Positions 1 to 8,651 are shown, counted from the stretch's first letter. The stretch is DNA of 64,000 bases from Streptomyces sedi (GCF_006335015.1 NZ_VDGT01000005.1:124001-188000), one strand, 5' to 3'. The notes: a model not told the origin generated them from the letters alone. Translations and numbers: made by a program.

Positions 1-686
1 CGCACCCGGTCCGGGTGGACCCCGGCCACGTCGGTGAACCGGTCGCCGACCAGCTGCTCCACCACGTCCGCCGGCAACCGCCCCTCACCCGGCGGCGCGC
101 CGGAGTCCAGCAGCCGCAGCAGCCGGGCGCAGCCGCGTTCCGCCTGTTCCAGCACGGCGCGGTTGATCCCGCGGTTGCGGCTGACGGCGCTGCGCGCCAC
201 CTCCAGCTCGTCGAGCGTCAGCTCGACCTCGCGCCGGTTGTCGAAATACGGCGCGAAGCAGGGCCAGTGCTGCACCATGAGTTCACGCAACTGAGGCAGG
301 GTCAGAAAGGCGAGCACCGTGTCATCGGCAGGATCGAGCAAGTGTCCCTTGCGGCGGCTCACCTCGCGCAGCGCCGCCGCCCGCTGCACCCACTCCTGGC
401 CGGTCGGACCGGCCGCCGCCGTCTCCCACTCGGCGCCGTGCACGGGCTCGTACACCGGGCGCAGCACCGCGCCGACCACCGAACGCAGGCGCTGCTCCAC
501 CAGGTTGAGCCAGACGTACGCGCGGCCGGCGCGCTCGACGCGCAGCCTGACGTCCGACCAGTCCTCGGCGCTCCACTCCAGGTCGGCCCCTATCTCCATG
601 GGGCGCGGCACCGGTACGGCCCCCGCCGGCGCCTCGGCGGTCTCGCCGCCGTTGCCCGATGGCAGCTCCAGGCCCGAAGAGCCCAC
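1..686 (-). CDS. SAV2148-type HEPN domain protein (N-terminal part, cut by window edge)
   Basis: About 228 residues are present and the 3' end lies outside the window. The visible protein has a short acidic, Gly/Pro-rich leader, then a conserved block running from PMEIGADLEWSAEDW through LNLVEQRLRSVVGAVLRP to LPQLRELMVQHWPCFAPYF. I recognise this as the streptomycete SAV2148-type HEPN family, whose function is unknown. HEPN domains are often RNases or nucleotide-binding modules, but I cannot place a catalytic R-x4-6-H motif in this fragment. The GTG at 686 was chosen because GGAAGG lies about 12 nt upstream and the conserved leader starts there. The gene is divergent from treY, with a 123-bp gap holding both promoters. 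Confidence 0.8.
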   Translation of the reverse strand, partial: MGSSGLELPSGNGGETAEAPAGAVPVPRPMEIGADLEWSAEDWSDVRLRVERAGRAYVWLNLVEQRLRSVVGAVLRPVYEPVHGAEWETAAAGPTGQEWVQRAAALREVSRRKGHLLDPADDTVLAFLTLPQLRELMVQHWPCFAPYFDNRREVELTLDELEVARSAVSRNRGINRAVLEQAERGCARLLRLLDSGAPPGEGRLPADVVEQLVGDRFTDVAGVHPDRV

Positions 687-809
687 CTCGCGTACCGCCT
701 TCCACGCCACTGATGGATCAAGGAAGCCTACTGTGGCACGTCCCGGCCACGCAGCAAGATCCCACATCCCCCGCGCTTGCCCGCCCCCGGCCCGGGGCAG
801 GCGCATCTC

Positions 810-3227
810 ATGACGTCCCCAGCGGTTCCCACGTCAACGTACCGGCTCCAGCTGGGTCCTGACTTCCCGTTCGCCGCCGCCGAGCGGACGGTTCCGTACG
901 CGGCGTCGTTGGGCGTCTCCCATCTGCACCTCTCCCCCGTGCTGGACGCCGTCCCCGGCTCCGAGCACGGCTACGACGTCGTCGACCACGGCCGCGTGCG
1001 CCCCGAGCTGGGCGGCGAGGAGGGGCTGCGGCGCCTGGCGGCGACCGCCCGGGACCACGGGCTCGGGCTGGTGGCGGACGTGGTGCCCAACCACATGGCG
1101 CTGCCCGCCGACACCCGGCTGAACGGGCCGCTGTGGCAGGTGCTCAGGGACGGGCCGACGTCACCCGCCGCGCGGTGGTTCGACATCGACTGGGAGGCCG
1201 GCGGCGGCCGGCTGCTGCTGCCGGTGCTCGGGGGGCCGTTGGGCGAGGAACGGGAGCGACTGTCGGTGGTCGACGCTACGCTGCGTTACGCCGATCACGT
1301 GTTCCCCCTCCGCCCCGGCACCGAGGAGCTGCCCCTGGCCGATCTGTTGGACGCCCAGCACTACCGCCTGGCCTGGTGGCGGCTGGGCCGCAGCGAGGTG
1401 AACTACCGGCGGTTCTTCACCGTCAGCGACCTGATCGCCATCCGCGTCGAGGACCCCGACGTCTTCCGGGCCAGCCACGCGCTGCTGCTGCGCCTGATGA
1501 CCGAAAGGGTGATCGAGGGACTGCGGGTGGACCACCCGGACGGGTTGGCCGACCCCGGCGCCTATCTCACCCGGCTGCGCGAGGAGACGGGCGCCTGGAT
1601 CGTCGCGGAGAAGATCCTCGGCTCCGGCGAACAGCTGCCCGGCGGGTGGCCGATCGCCGGCACCACCGGATACGACGCGCTGCGGCACCTGGACGCCCTC
1701 TTCGTCGACGCGCGCGGCTGGGGCGAACTCACGGAGCACTACCGGGCGTTCACGGGCGCCCCGCCCGACCAGGGCGGCGCTTGGGAGGCCACGGTGCGCC
1801 GCGCGGCATACCGCATGATCAACCACGAGCTGGTCGCCGAGCGGGAGCGGCTGGTGCGGGTCGCCAGGCGGATCTGCCGCTCGGTGGACGGGCTGCGCCA
1901 CCGCGACCACGCGCCGTGGGCGCTGCGCACCGCGATCACCGAGCTGCTGGTGCGGCTCCCGGTCTACCGGCCCTATGTCACCGCCGACGCGCCGCCGTCG
2001 CCAGTCGACGAGGCGCTGCTGGCCACGGCCGCCGACGGTGCCAGGGCGGCGTTCCGGGTGCCGGCCGAGGCGTCGGCCGTGGCCACGGTGCGCGACCTGG
2101 TGCTGGGCCGCTTCGGGGAGGACACCGACCGCGCGGACTTCCGGGTGCGCTTCGCCCAGGTCTCCTCGGCGCTGCGCGCCAAGGCCGTGGAGGACACCGC
2201 CTGTTACCGCTATGCCCCGCTGCTCTCGGCGGCCGAGGTCGGCGGCGACCCCGGCGCGCCCGCGCTGCCGCCCGCCGCCTTCCACGCCTTCTGTGCCCGG
2301 ACGCAGCGCGACTGGCCCCGGACGGGCACGGTGTTGTCCACGCATGACACCAAACGCAGCGGCGACGTACGAGCCGCCCAGGCGACGCTCAGCGAACGGC
2401 CCAGAGACTGGGCCGCGTTGGTCACCCAGCTCACCGAGGCCACCGCGGCCACCGGGGTGCGCGCCCCCGATCCGCACCTCGCGTGGACCACCTGGCAGCA
2501 GGCGTTCGCGCTGGGCGCCCCGGAGCGCGAACGGCTGCTGGCCGCCCAGCTGAAGACCGTGCGCGAGGCGGCCCTCCACACCAGCTGGACCGAGCGCAAC
2601 GAGGAGTACGAGGCGGCGGTCGAACGCTTCGTGCTGGCCGGGCCCTGCGGCCAGCCGTTCTCGCGACTCGCAGACTTCGCCGCCGAGTTGGCGCCGGCCG
2701 TCCGGGCCAACGTGCTCGGGGCCGCGTTGCTGCACCTCACCATGCCCGGTGTACCCGACGTCTACCGGGGCAGTGAGGGCCACTATCTGGCCCTCGTCGA
2801 CCCCGACAACCGCACACCGCCCGCCCTGCCCACGGACCGCCTCGCCGACTGGGACGGCGAACCACCCGCCCTGGCGGACGACCTGTCCACCGCGAAGTCG
2901 CGGCTCACCGCGACGGCGCTGCGGCTGCGGCGCGCGCACCCGGAGTGGTTCGGCGAACGGGCCGGCTACCGGCCGCTGTCGGCCGAGGGCCGGGCCGCCG
3001 ACCACTGCGTGGCGTTCGCCCGCGCCGGCCGGGTCGTCACCGCCGTCACCCGGCTCTCGCACCGTCTGGCGGCCGAGGGCGGCTGGGGAGGGACGACGCT
3101 CGCCCTTCCCCCCGGCACCTGGCGCGACGCGCTCGACGGGCGGCGGCACGAGGGACGGGTGGGGTTGGCCGAGCTGTTCGCCACCGCGCCGGTGGCGCTG
3201 CTGGTCGCCGCCGAGAGCCAGGACTGA
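810..3227 (+). CDS. treY: Malto-oligosyltrehalose synthase TreY
   Basis: A GH13 intramolecular transglucosylase of 805 aa. It turns the reducing-end alpha-1,4 bond of maltodextrins into an alpha,alpha-1,1 bond, the first step of the TreY-TreZ route from glycogen to trehalose in the cytosol. The four GH13 regions are visible: DVVPNH (90-95), GLRVDHPDG with nucleophile Asp near 241, AEKIL with acid/base Glu near 267, and THDTKRSGDVRA with Asp near 513. The N-terminal STYRLQL block is typical of TreY. The ATG at 810 was preferred to an in-frame ATG 33 bp upstream because the family homology starts here. Its partner treZ is 3 kb downstream rather than adjacent. Confidence 0.95.
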   Translation: MTSPAVPTSTYRLQLGPDFPFAAAERTVPYAASLGVSHLHLSPVLDAVPGSEHGYDVVDHGRVRPELGGEEGLRRLAATARDHGLGLVADVVPNHMALPADTRLNGPLWQVLRDGPTSPAARWFDIDWEAGGGRLLLPVLGGPLGEERERLSVVDATLRYADHVFPLRPGTEELPLADLLDAQHYRLAWWRLGRSEVNYRRFFTVSDLIAIRVEDPDVFRASHALLLRLMTERVIEGLRVDHPDGLADPGAYLTRLREETGAWIVAEKILGSGEQLPGGWPIAGTTGYDALRHLDALFVDARGWGELTEHYRAFTGAPPDQGGAWEATVRRAAYRMINHELVAERERLVRVARRICRSVDGLRHRDHAPWALRTAITELLVRLPVYRPYVTADAPPSPVDEALLATAADGARAAFRVPAEASAVATVRDLVLGRFGEDTDRADFRVRFAQVSSALRAKAVEDTACYRYAPLLSAAEVGGDPGAPALPPAAFHAFCARTQRDWPRTGTVLSTHDTKRSGDVRAAQATLSERPRDWAALVTQLTEATAATGVRAPDPHLAWTTWQQAFALGAPERERLLAAQLKTVREAALHTSWTERNEEYEAAVERFVLAGPCGQPFSRLADFAAELAPAVRANVLGAALLHLTMPGVPDVYRGSEGHYLALVDPDNRTPPALPTDRLADWDGEPPALADDLSTAKSRLTATALRLRRAHPEWFGERAGYRPLSAEGRAADHCVAFARAGRVVTAVTRLSHRLAAEGGWGGTTLALPPGTWRDALDGRRHEGRVGLAELFATAPVALLVAAESQD

Positions 3228-3247
3228 ACGGCCTGCGCCCCCATCCC

Positions 3248-3261
3248 TGGGAGCGCTCCCG
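3248..3261. promoter_or_regulatory. CebR-type operator (13/14)
   Basis: TGGGAGCGCTCCCG lies 20 bp after the treY stop. It differs from the CebR consensus TGGGAGCGCTCCCA only in the last base. CebR is the LacI-type cellobiose/cellulose-sensing repressor of streptomycetes. The site sits 177 bp upstream of a second, perfect copy, a spacing that could allow looping. Binding is inferred from the motif alone. Confidence 0.65.
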
Positions 3262-3400
3262 AGAGCGCGGGACCGGAGGACGGCCGACGTGGGCGGCTGG
3301 CCACCGCGCCGCCCACGCGCCCGCCCTGGGCGCGCCACAAGCCCCGGAACAACTCCCCACGGCGGGAGGGACGCCGGCGGGAACGGATGGCGCACGCGTC

Positions 3401-3429
3401 TTTACACGCGACCGAGAGGCACGTTACCT
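3401..3429 (+). promoter_or_regulatory. Probable LPMO promoter
   Basis: TTTACA at 3401-3406 and TTACCT at 3424-3429 are separated by 17 bp, a vegetative-sigma-like arrangement. The predicted transcription start near 3436 falls at the edge of the CebR-type palindrome at 3438-3451, so a bound repressor would block initiation. Inferred from spacing and motif only. Confidence 0.45.
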
Positions 3430-3437
3430 TCCAGAAC

Positions 3438-3451
3438 TGGGAGCGCTCCCA
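3438..3451. promoter_or_regulatory. CebR-type operator (perfect palindrome)
   Basis: TGGGAGCGCTCCCA is an exact match to the 14-bp palindrome known for CebR in Streptomyces. It lies 56 bp upstream of the LPMO start codon and just downstream of the predicted -10 box. It implies repression without cellobiose and induction on cellulose-derived sugars. cebR itself is not in the window. Confidence 0.8.
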
Positions 3452-3507
3452 CTCATGGCTCCCGTCACGGTCACCCCCACCTCATCACGGCGAAGGGACG
3501 CAACGCG

Positions 3508-4407
3508 ATGAGCGACCAGAGGAAGCACCGCCTCCGCGGGATCGGGCTGCTCACGGCAGCAGCCACCCTGCCCGCCATGGCCGCCGTGGTGTTCACCGGC
3601 GGCAGCGCCGCGGCCCACGGCGCCCCGATGGACCCCGGCAGCCGCACCTATCTGTGCTGGAAGTACAGCGTCGGCGAGAACGGCGCGGTCGAACCCACCA
3701 ACCCGGCCTGCGCGGCGGCGCTGGAGGCGAGCGGCGCCAACGGGTTCTACAACTGGTTCGCCGTGCTGCGCTCCGACGGCGCCGGCCGCACCGAGGGCTT
3801 CATCCCCGACGGGGAGCTGTGCAGCGGCGGCGCCACCGTCTACGACTTCTCCGGCTTCGACATCCCGAGCGAGGAGTGGCCCACCACCCATCTGACCTCG
3901 GGCGCCGACTGGGAGTTCACCTACAACCCCTGGGCCCACCATCCGGGGACCTTCCACCAGTACGTGACCGTCGACGGCTGGGACCCCAACGCGCCGCTCG
4001 GCTGGGACGACCTGGAGGACGCGCCGTTCCACTCCGAGACCGACCCGCCCTACCGGGGCGGGGTGGGCGACGCCGAGTCCGAGTACTACTGGGACGCCCA
4101 GCTGCCCGAGGGCAAGGAGGGGCGCCACATCATCTACACCGTCTGGGAGCGCTCCGACAGCGAGGAGACCTTCTACGGCTGCTCGGACGTCGTCTTCGAC
4201 GGCGGGAACGGCGAGGTCACCGTCCCCGGCGACGACACGGCCGCCTCCCCCGAGGCGATGACGGCGTTCACCGCGCCCGTCGACGCGCGGGAGACCGGCG
4301 CGCACGACGCACACGCGGGGCACGCCGCCCACTCCCCCGACTCGGGGGCGACGGGCACCTCCGCCCTGGCCGTGCTCCAGGGCTTCCTGCCGGGCGCGGC
4401 CGGCTGA
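3508..4407 (+). CDS. Secreted AA10 lytic polysaccharide monooxygenase
   Basis: A 299-aa copper enzyme that oxidatively cleaves crystalline cellulose or chitin outside the cell. A Sec-type signal ends in GGSAAA, so the mature protein starts at His37 (HGAPMDPGSRTYLCWKY), the first histidine-brace ligand. The second histidine is in WAHHPGTFHQYVT, and the axial aromatic is in ETFYGCSDVVF. The catalytic domain ends near residue 240. The rest is a low-complexity tail with a His-rich stretch (GAHDAHAGHAAH) and a hydrophobic end (ALAVLQGFLPGAAG). No carbohydrate-binding module is present. The start follows GAAGGGACG. The upstream CebR-type box suggests cellulose induction; substrate preference cannot be read from sequence. 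Confidence 0.93.
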   Translation: MSDQRKHRLRGIGLLTAAATLPAMAAVVFTGGSAAAHGAPMDPGSRTYLCWKYSVGENGAVEPTNPACAAALEASGANGFYNWFAVLRSDGAGRTEGFIPDGELCSGGATVYDFSGFDIPSEEWPTTHLTSGADWEFTYNPWAHHPGTFHQYVTVDGWDPNAPLGWDDLEDAPFHSETDPPYRGGVGDAESEYYWDAQLPEGKEGRHIIYTVWERSDSEETFYGCSDVVFDGGNGEVTVPGDDTAASPEAMTAFTAPVDARETGAHDAHAGHAAHSPDSGATGTSALAVLQGFLPGAAG

Positions 4408-4432
4408 CCAGCCGGCCCCGGCCGGCGATACT

Positions 4433-4480
4433 CCGGCCTGCCGCCTCACCTCCCAGCCCCCGCTAGAGGCGGCAGGCCGG
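4433..4480. terminator. Bidirectional terminator between LPMO and FHA genes
   Basis: A perfect 15-bp stem (CCGGCCTGCCGCCTC at 4433-4447 pairing with GAGGCGGCAGGCCGG at 4466-4480) encloses an 18-nt loop. It lies between the convergent LPMO and FHA genes and lacks a strong T tract, as is usual in Streptomyces. The remaining 110 bp to the FHA stop is GC-rich with further short inverted repeats and no gene. Confidence 0.8.
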
Positions 4481-4587
4481 CTCAGGCCCCCGCCCGGGCA
4501 CGCGCGACGCCCGGGCGCGAGGGGCCCATGCGGGCCCCGAAGGGCGCCGTGCGTAAACGGCCGGTGCCCGGGCGCGAACGGCCGCCC

Positions 4588-5154
4588 TCAGTCCGTGGGT
4601 TGACGGTCGGCCAGCCGGTAGGACACCGCGCCGAAGCGGACCTGGTCGCCCGGGCGCACCGGAACGTTGTCGGCAACCCGGCGCCCGTTGACCCAGGTGC
4701 CGTTGGCCGAGCCGAGGTCGCGCAGTGTCCAGCCGGTCGGGGTGCCGCGCAGCTGGGCGTGGTAGCGGGAGACGCTGGAGTCGTTGAGGCGCAGCCCGGA
4801 GCCCGCCGCGCGGCCTATCGCCAGCGGCTTCGGCCCGGGTGCCGGAAGCACCAGTTCGGGCAACTGCTCGGCGCGCCAGGCGAGTCGGACCCGGTGGTGG
4901 AAGGCGGAGAGCCGGGTGACCGAGTCCAGCAGCCATCCCCTGTGCGGGGGCGCCGGCTCGCGGTGCGGCAGATCGCCGACCACCTCGGCCAGTTCCTCCG
5001 GATGCCGGGCCGCCATGATCAGTTCGATGCGGCGCACCAGCGTGTCCGGCGAGATGCGCCCCTCGGCCATTCCCTCCTTGAGCACGTCCATGGCCTTCTC
5101 CCGGTCCGCGTCGGAGACGCGCGGGCGTTGGGCCTCGGAGTCGTGCGTGGTCAT
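4588..5154 (-). CDS. DUF1707 and FHA domain protein
   Basis: A 188-aa cytosolic protein with two modules. Residues about 12-65 match DUF1707 (RVSDADREKAMDVLKEGMAEG, then LVRRIELIMAARHPEEL). Residues about 108-182 form an FHA domain with the usual phosphothreonine-binding signature: IGR, SVSRYHAQL and LGSANGTWVNGRR. FHA domains read phosphothreonine on Ser/Thr-kinase substrates. DUF1707 is an actinobacterial domain of unknown function. The ATG at 5154 starts the DUF1707 homology; in-frame sequence further upstream is Arg-rich and unconserved. The gene converges on the LPMO gene and is divergent from the acetyltransferase gene. No partner kinase is nearby. Confidence 0.88.
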   Translation of the reverse strand: MTTHDSEAQRPRVSDADREKAMDVLKEGMAEGRISPDTLVRRIELIMAARHPEELAEVVGDLPHREPAPPHRGWLLDSVTRLSAFHHRVRLAWRAEQLPELVLPAPGPKPLAIGRAAGSGLRLNDSSVSRYHAQLRGTPTGWTLRDLGSANGTWVNGRRVADNVPVRPGDQVRFGAVSYRLADRQPTD

Positions 5155-5384
5155 GTTGCGGATTCTCGGTGAAGTCCCGCCCGGCTGTCCAGAATCGCCC
5201 TCGCGGGGTACGGTGTCGCCGACGCCCAGGAAGTCGGCCGCCGTGCGGCCACCCGGACGAGAAGGGAGGCGTTGACGATGCATGACGACACCACTGTCTG
5301 TCGCGTCCCGCGCCTCCGCCCGTCCAGCACCGGGCGTCCCAGCGACTGAGGCGAGCGCGGGGCGTTCCTCCCGAAGGGAACCCC

Positions 5385-6320
5385 GTGACCGCACTGGTCA
5401 TCCGTCCGCTCGCCGAAGGCGAGACCGCGGACGTCTTCCGCTCACTCACCCCTGCCGTACCCGACACCGCGCTGGTCGGCCGCTCCCTGCTGCCGTATCC
5501 GAGGAACCTGTTCGAACTCGCCTCCGCCGGCGGCGAGTACCGTCCCGGGTGGAGCTGGGTCGCCCTGCGCGACGGCGTGGTGGTGGCCCGCGCGGCCTAC
5601 TGGGGCGCGCCGGCCGACGAACTCCCCAAGGTGCTGGAGCACTTCGACTTCCTGGACCACGCCGACGGCGTCGCGCTGCTGCGTGCCGCCCCGTTCGACG
5701 CCGAGTACGAGCTGCTGCTCCCGTCGGGCTGGCGGGACGACCCGGCGGCGCGCCGGGCCGCCGAGCGCCGGATGGCGGCGGCGGAGGAGGCCGGGTACCG
5801 CCGGCTGACCGAGCGCTTCCGCTACACCTGGACGACGGAGTGCGGGCTGCCCGAGCGGCCGGGGCGGCTGGTCTTCCGGCCCGAGCCCGACGACGACGTG
5901 GTCCTGGACGTGCTCGCCCGGGTGCACAGCGACACCCGGGACCACCACGCCCTGCGCGCCATCGAGGCGGGTGGAGGCCCGGAGGCGGCGGCACGCGGGG
6001 AGTTGGCGTTCATCCGATGGTGTCCCTCGCCGCGCGAGTGGCTGCGGCTGGCCTACACCGAGGAGGGTGAGCTGGTCGGCATCCAGGTGCCGGCGCACAA
6101 CCCGAGCGGCCCCTGTGTCGGGTTCATCGGCGTGGTGCCCGAGCAGCGGGGCCATTCCTACGGCTACGACCTGCTGGCCGAGTGCACGCACACGCTGGTG
6201 GCCGAGGGCGCCGAACGGATCGCCGCCGCCACCGACGTGGGCAACGTGGGGATGGCCGCCTCGTTCGCGCGGGCAGGTTATCCGATCACCCTGCATCGTT
6301 ACTGCCTGGTGCGGGGCTGA
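5385..6320 (+). CDS. GNAT family N-acetyltransferase
   Basis: A 311-aa protein whose C-terminal half carries a GNAT fold. The acetyl-CoA pyrophosphate loop is VVPEQRGHSYGYDLL near residue 248, followed by AATDVGNVGMAASFARAGY, the usual beta5-alpha4 region. The N-terminal half resembles a second, degenerate GNAT domain, giving the two-domain length common in actinobacteria. The GTG start follows GAAGGGAA at good spacing. The substrate is unknown. It sits between the FHA gene and treZ, 62 bp before treZ, and may be co-transcribed with it. Confidence 0.85.
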   Translation: MTALVIRPLAEGETADVFRSLTPAVPDTALVGRSLLPYPRNLFELASAGGEYRPGWSWVALRDGVVVARAAYWGAPADELPKVLEHFDFLDHADGVALLRAAPFDAEYELLLPSGWRDDPAARRAAERRMAAAEEAGYRRLTERFRYTWTTECGLPERPGRLVFRPEPDDDVVLDVLARVHSDTRDHHALRAIEAGGGPEAAARGELAFIRWCPSPREWLRLAYTEEGELVGIQVPAHNPSGPCVGFIGVVPEQRGHSYGYDLLAECTHTLVAEGAERIAAATDVGNVGMAASFARAGYPITLHRYCLVRG

Positions 6321-6382
6321 CGGCACCCGACTCCCCGGCGGGGGGTCTGGCCCCCGGGGTGGGTGGCGCCCAGCATGGACCC

Positions 6383-8131
6383 ATGCTCTTCGAGGTCTGG
6401 GCGCCACGAGCCCGTGAGGTCACGCTCCGGTTGGACGGCCGGCCGCATCCGATGCGGCCGGCCCACGGCGGCGAGGGGTGGTGGGAGGCCGAGGCGCCGG
6501 CCGCGCCCGGCGCGCGCTACGGGTTCGCGCTGGACGGGGGCGAGCCACTCCCCGACCCGCGCGGGCGCGCGCTCCCCGACGGCCCGGAAGGGCTGAGCGC
6601 CGTCGTTGACCCGGCGCGCTTCGACTGGCACCACGCCTGGCCGGGGCGCGCGCTGGCGGGCGCGGTCCTCTACGAGCTGCACGTGGGCACCTTCACGCCG
6701 GCCGGCACGTTCGACGCGGCGACCGAACACCTCGCCCACCTGGCCGAGTTGGGCATCACCCACGTGCAGCTGATGCCGGTCTGCCCGTTCCCCGGGGTGC
6801 ACGGCTGGGGGTACGACGGGGTGGCGCCCTGGGCCGTGCACCAGCCGTACGGGGGGCCTGAGGGGCTGGCGCGCTTCGTGGACGCGGCGCACGGGCACGG
6901 TCTGGGCGTGGTGCTGGACGTGGTCCACAACCACCTGGGCCCCTCGGGCAACCGGCTGCCCGCGTTCGGCCCCTACTTCACCGAGCGCCACCACACGCCC
7001 TGGGGAGCGGCGGTCAACCTGGACGGCCCCGGCTCCGACCAGGTGCGTTCCTACTTCGTCGGCAGCGCGCTGGCGTTTCTGCGCGACTTCCGGCTGGACG
7101 GGCTGCGGCTGGACGCGGTGCACGCGCTGGTCGACGACCGCGCCGAGCACGTGCTGGCCGAACTGTCGGCGGCGGTCGACGCGTTGGCCGAGGCGGAGCG
7201 GCGGCCGATGTTCCTGGTCGCGGAGTCGGACCGGAACGACCCGCGCACCCTCGCGCCCCGCCACGCGAACGGCCTGGGGGTGCACGCCCAGTGGAACGAC
7301 GACTTCCACCACGCGCTGCACAGCGCGGCCACCGGCGAGGCGCAGGGCTACTACGCGGACTTCGCGCGCGCCCCGCTGACCGCGTTGGCCAAGACGCTGA
7401 CCGGTGGCTTCTTCCACGACGGCGGGTACTCGTCGTTCCGCGGGCGGCGGCACGGCAGGCCGTTGGCGCGCGGGACGGTCCTCGGGCACCAGCTGCTCGG
7501 GTACGCGCAGACCCACGACCAGGTGGGGAACCGCGCGCTGGGCGACCGGCTCGCCGCGCTGCTGGGGCCGGAGGCGGTGGCGCCGCTGGCGGCGCTGGTG
7601 CTGTGCGGGCCGTTCACGCCGATGCTCTTCATGGGCGAGGAGTGGGGCGCCACCACGCCCTGGCAGTACTTCACCGACCATCCGGACCCGGCGCTGGCGG
7701 CGGCGGTACGGGACGGGCGGCGACGGGAGTTCGCCGCCCACGGCTGGCCGGCGGACCGGGTGCCCGACCCGCAGGACCCGGCGACCCGGGACCGTTCCGT
7801 ACTGGACTGGGACGAGCCGGTACTGGACCCGGCGAAGGCGGCGCTGCTGGAGTGGTACCGACGGCTGATCCATGTGCGCCACCGCCATCTCCCGCCGGAC
7901 CTGCCGCTGTCGGCGGTGCGCTGCGAGGCGGACGAGGCGGCGCGCTGGCTGGTGCTGCACAACGGCCCGCTGACCGTCGCCGTCAACCTGGCGGAGGACG
8001 CGGCGTCCCCGCCGCTGGGCCCGGGAACGTTCACCACGCTGGCCGCCAGCCACGGCGAGGAGCGGTCGGAGCCCTCGGACGGCGCGCTGGCGCTGCCGGC
8101 CGGCGGCGCCCAGGTGCTGCTGCGGACGTGA
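6383..8131 (+). CDS. treZ: Malto-oligosyltrehalose trehalohydrolase TreZ
   Basis: A 582-aa GH13 hydrolase that releases trehalose from the malto-oligosyltrehalose made by TreY. An N-terminal CBM48-like beta domain (MLFEVWAPRAREVTLRLDG) precedes the catalytic barrel. GH13 regions seen are DVVHNH (179-184), DGLRLDAVHAL with nucleophile Asp244, FLVAESD with Glu281, and QTHDQVGNR with Asp379. The motif FMGEEW is typical of TreZ. The ATG at 6383 was chosen because the CBM48 homology begins at once. An out-of-frame ATG 9 bp upstream is ignored. A strong terminator follows the stop. Confidence 0.95.
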   Translation: MLFEVWAPRAREVTLRLDGRPHPMRPAHGGEGWWEAEAPAAPGARYGFALDGGEPLPDPRGRALPDGPEGLSAVVDPARFDWHHAWPGRALAGAVLYELHVGTFTPAGTFDAATEHLAHLAELGITHVQLMPVCPFPGVHGWGYDGVAPWAVHQPYGGPEGLARFVDAAHGHGLGVVLDVVHNHLGPSGNRLPAFGPYFTERHHTPWGAAVNLDGPGSDQVRSYFVGSALAFLRDFRLDGLRLDAVHALVDDRAEHVLAELSAAVDALAEAERRPMFLVAESDRNDPRTLAPRHANGLGVHAQWNDDFHHALHSAATGEAQGYYADFARAPLTALAKTLTGGFFHDGGYSSFRGRRHGRPLARGTVLGHQLLGYAQTHDQVGNRALGDRLAALLGPEAVAPLAALVLCGPFTPMLFMGEEWGATTPWQYFTDHPDPALAAAVRDGRRREFAAHGWPADRVPDPQDPATRDRSVLDWDEPVLDPAKAALLEWYRRLIHVRHRHLPPDLPLSAVRCEADEAARWLVLHNGPLTVAVNLAEDAASPPLGPGTFTTLAASHGEERSEPSDGALALPAGGAQVLLRT

Positions 8132-8141
8132 GGGCGCGACA

Positions 8142-8190
8142 CACGCGCCCCGCGGGCCCGGCCGCGGGCGGCCGGGCCGTGGGGCGCGTG
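8142..8190. terminator. Bidirectional terminator between treZ and msrB
   Basis: A nested hairpin with a 10-bp outer stem (CACGCGCCCC at 8142-8151 pairing with GGGGCGCGTG at 8181-8190) and an inner GGCCCGGCC/GGCCGGGCC stem. It occupies the 64-bp gap between the convergent treZ and msrB stops. Confidence 0.85.
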
Positions 8191-8195
8191 ACCGG

Positions 8196-8603
8196 CTAGC
8201 TGGTCGGCTCCAGGCGGACGGCGATGGAGTTGATGCAGTACCGCAGGTCGGTCGGGGTGCCGTAGCCCTCGCCCGCGAAGACGTGGCCGAGGTGGGAGCC
8301 GCAGGTGCGGCAGAGCACCTCGGTACGCGGGCGGCCGGGCAGCGAGTCGTCGGACCTGGTCTCGACGGCCTCGCTGTCCGCCGGGTCGAAGAACGAGGGC
8401 CAGCCGCAGTGCGACTCGAACTTGGTGTCCGAGCGGAACAGCTCGGCGCCGCAGGCACGGCAGTGGTAGACGCCCTCGGTCTTGGTGTCGGTGTACTCAC
8501 CGGTGAACGCCCGCTCCGTGCCCGCCTGGCGCAGCACCCGGTACTCCTCGTCGGACAGCTGGGCGCGCCACTCTTCGTCGGACTTCTCGACCTCGTAGGC
8601 CAT
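8196..8603 (-). CDS. msrB: Peptide-methionine (R)-S-oxide reductase MsrB
   Basis: A 135-aa cytosolic repair enzyme reducing the R-epimer of methionine sulfoxide in proteins. The structural zinc site is two CxxC pairs (Cys48/51 and Cys98/101). The catalytic cysteine is Cys123 in RYCINS, and HCGWPSFF is the family signature. It is full length for a single-domain MsrB. The ATG follows GGAGG. It is 48 bp downstream of murC on the same strand, so probably co-transcribed. Confidence 0.96.
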   Translation of the reverse strand: MAYEVEKSDEEWRAQLSDEEYRVLRQAGTERAFTGEYTDTKTEGVYHCRACGAELFRSDTKFESHCGWPSFFDPADSEAVETRSDDSLPGRPRTEVLCRTCGSHLGHVFAGEGYGTPTDLRYCINSIAVRLEPTS

Positions 8604-8651
8604 GGTTCTCCTCCGTGTTCTTCCGTGGGGGCCGGGTGACGCCGGGGCGCC

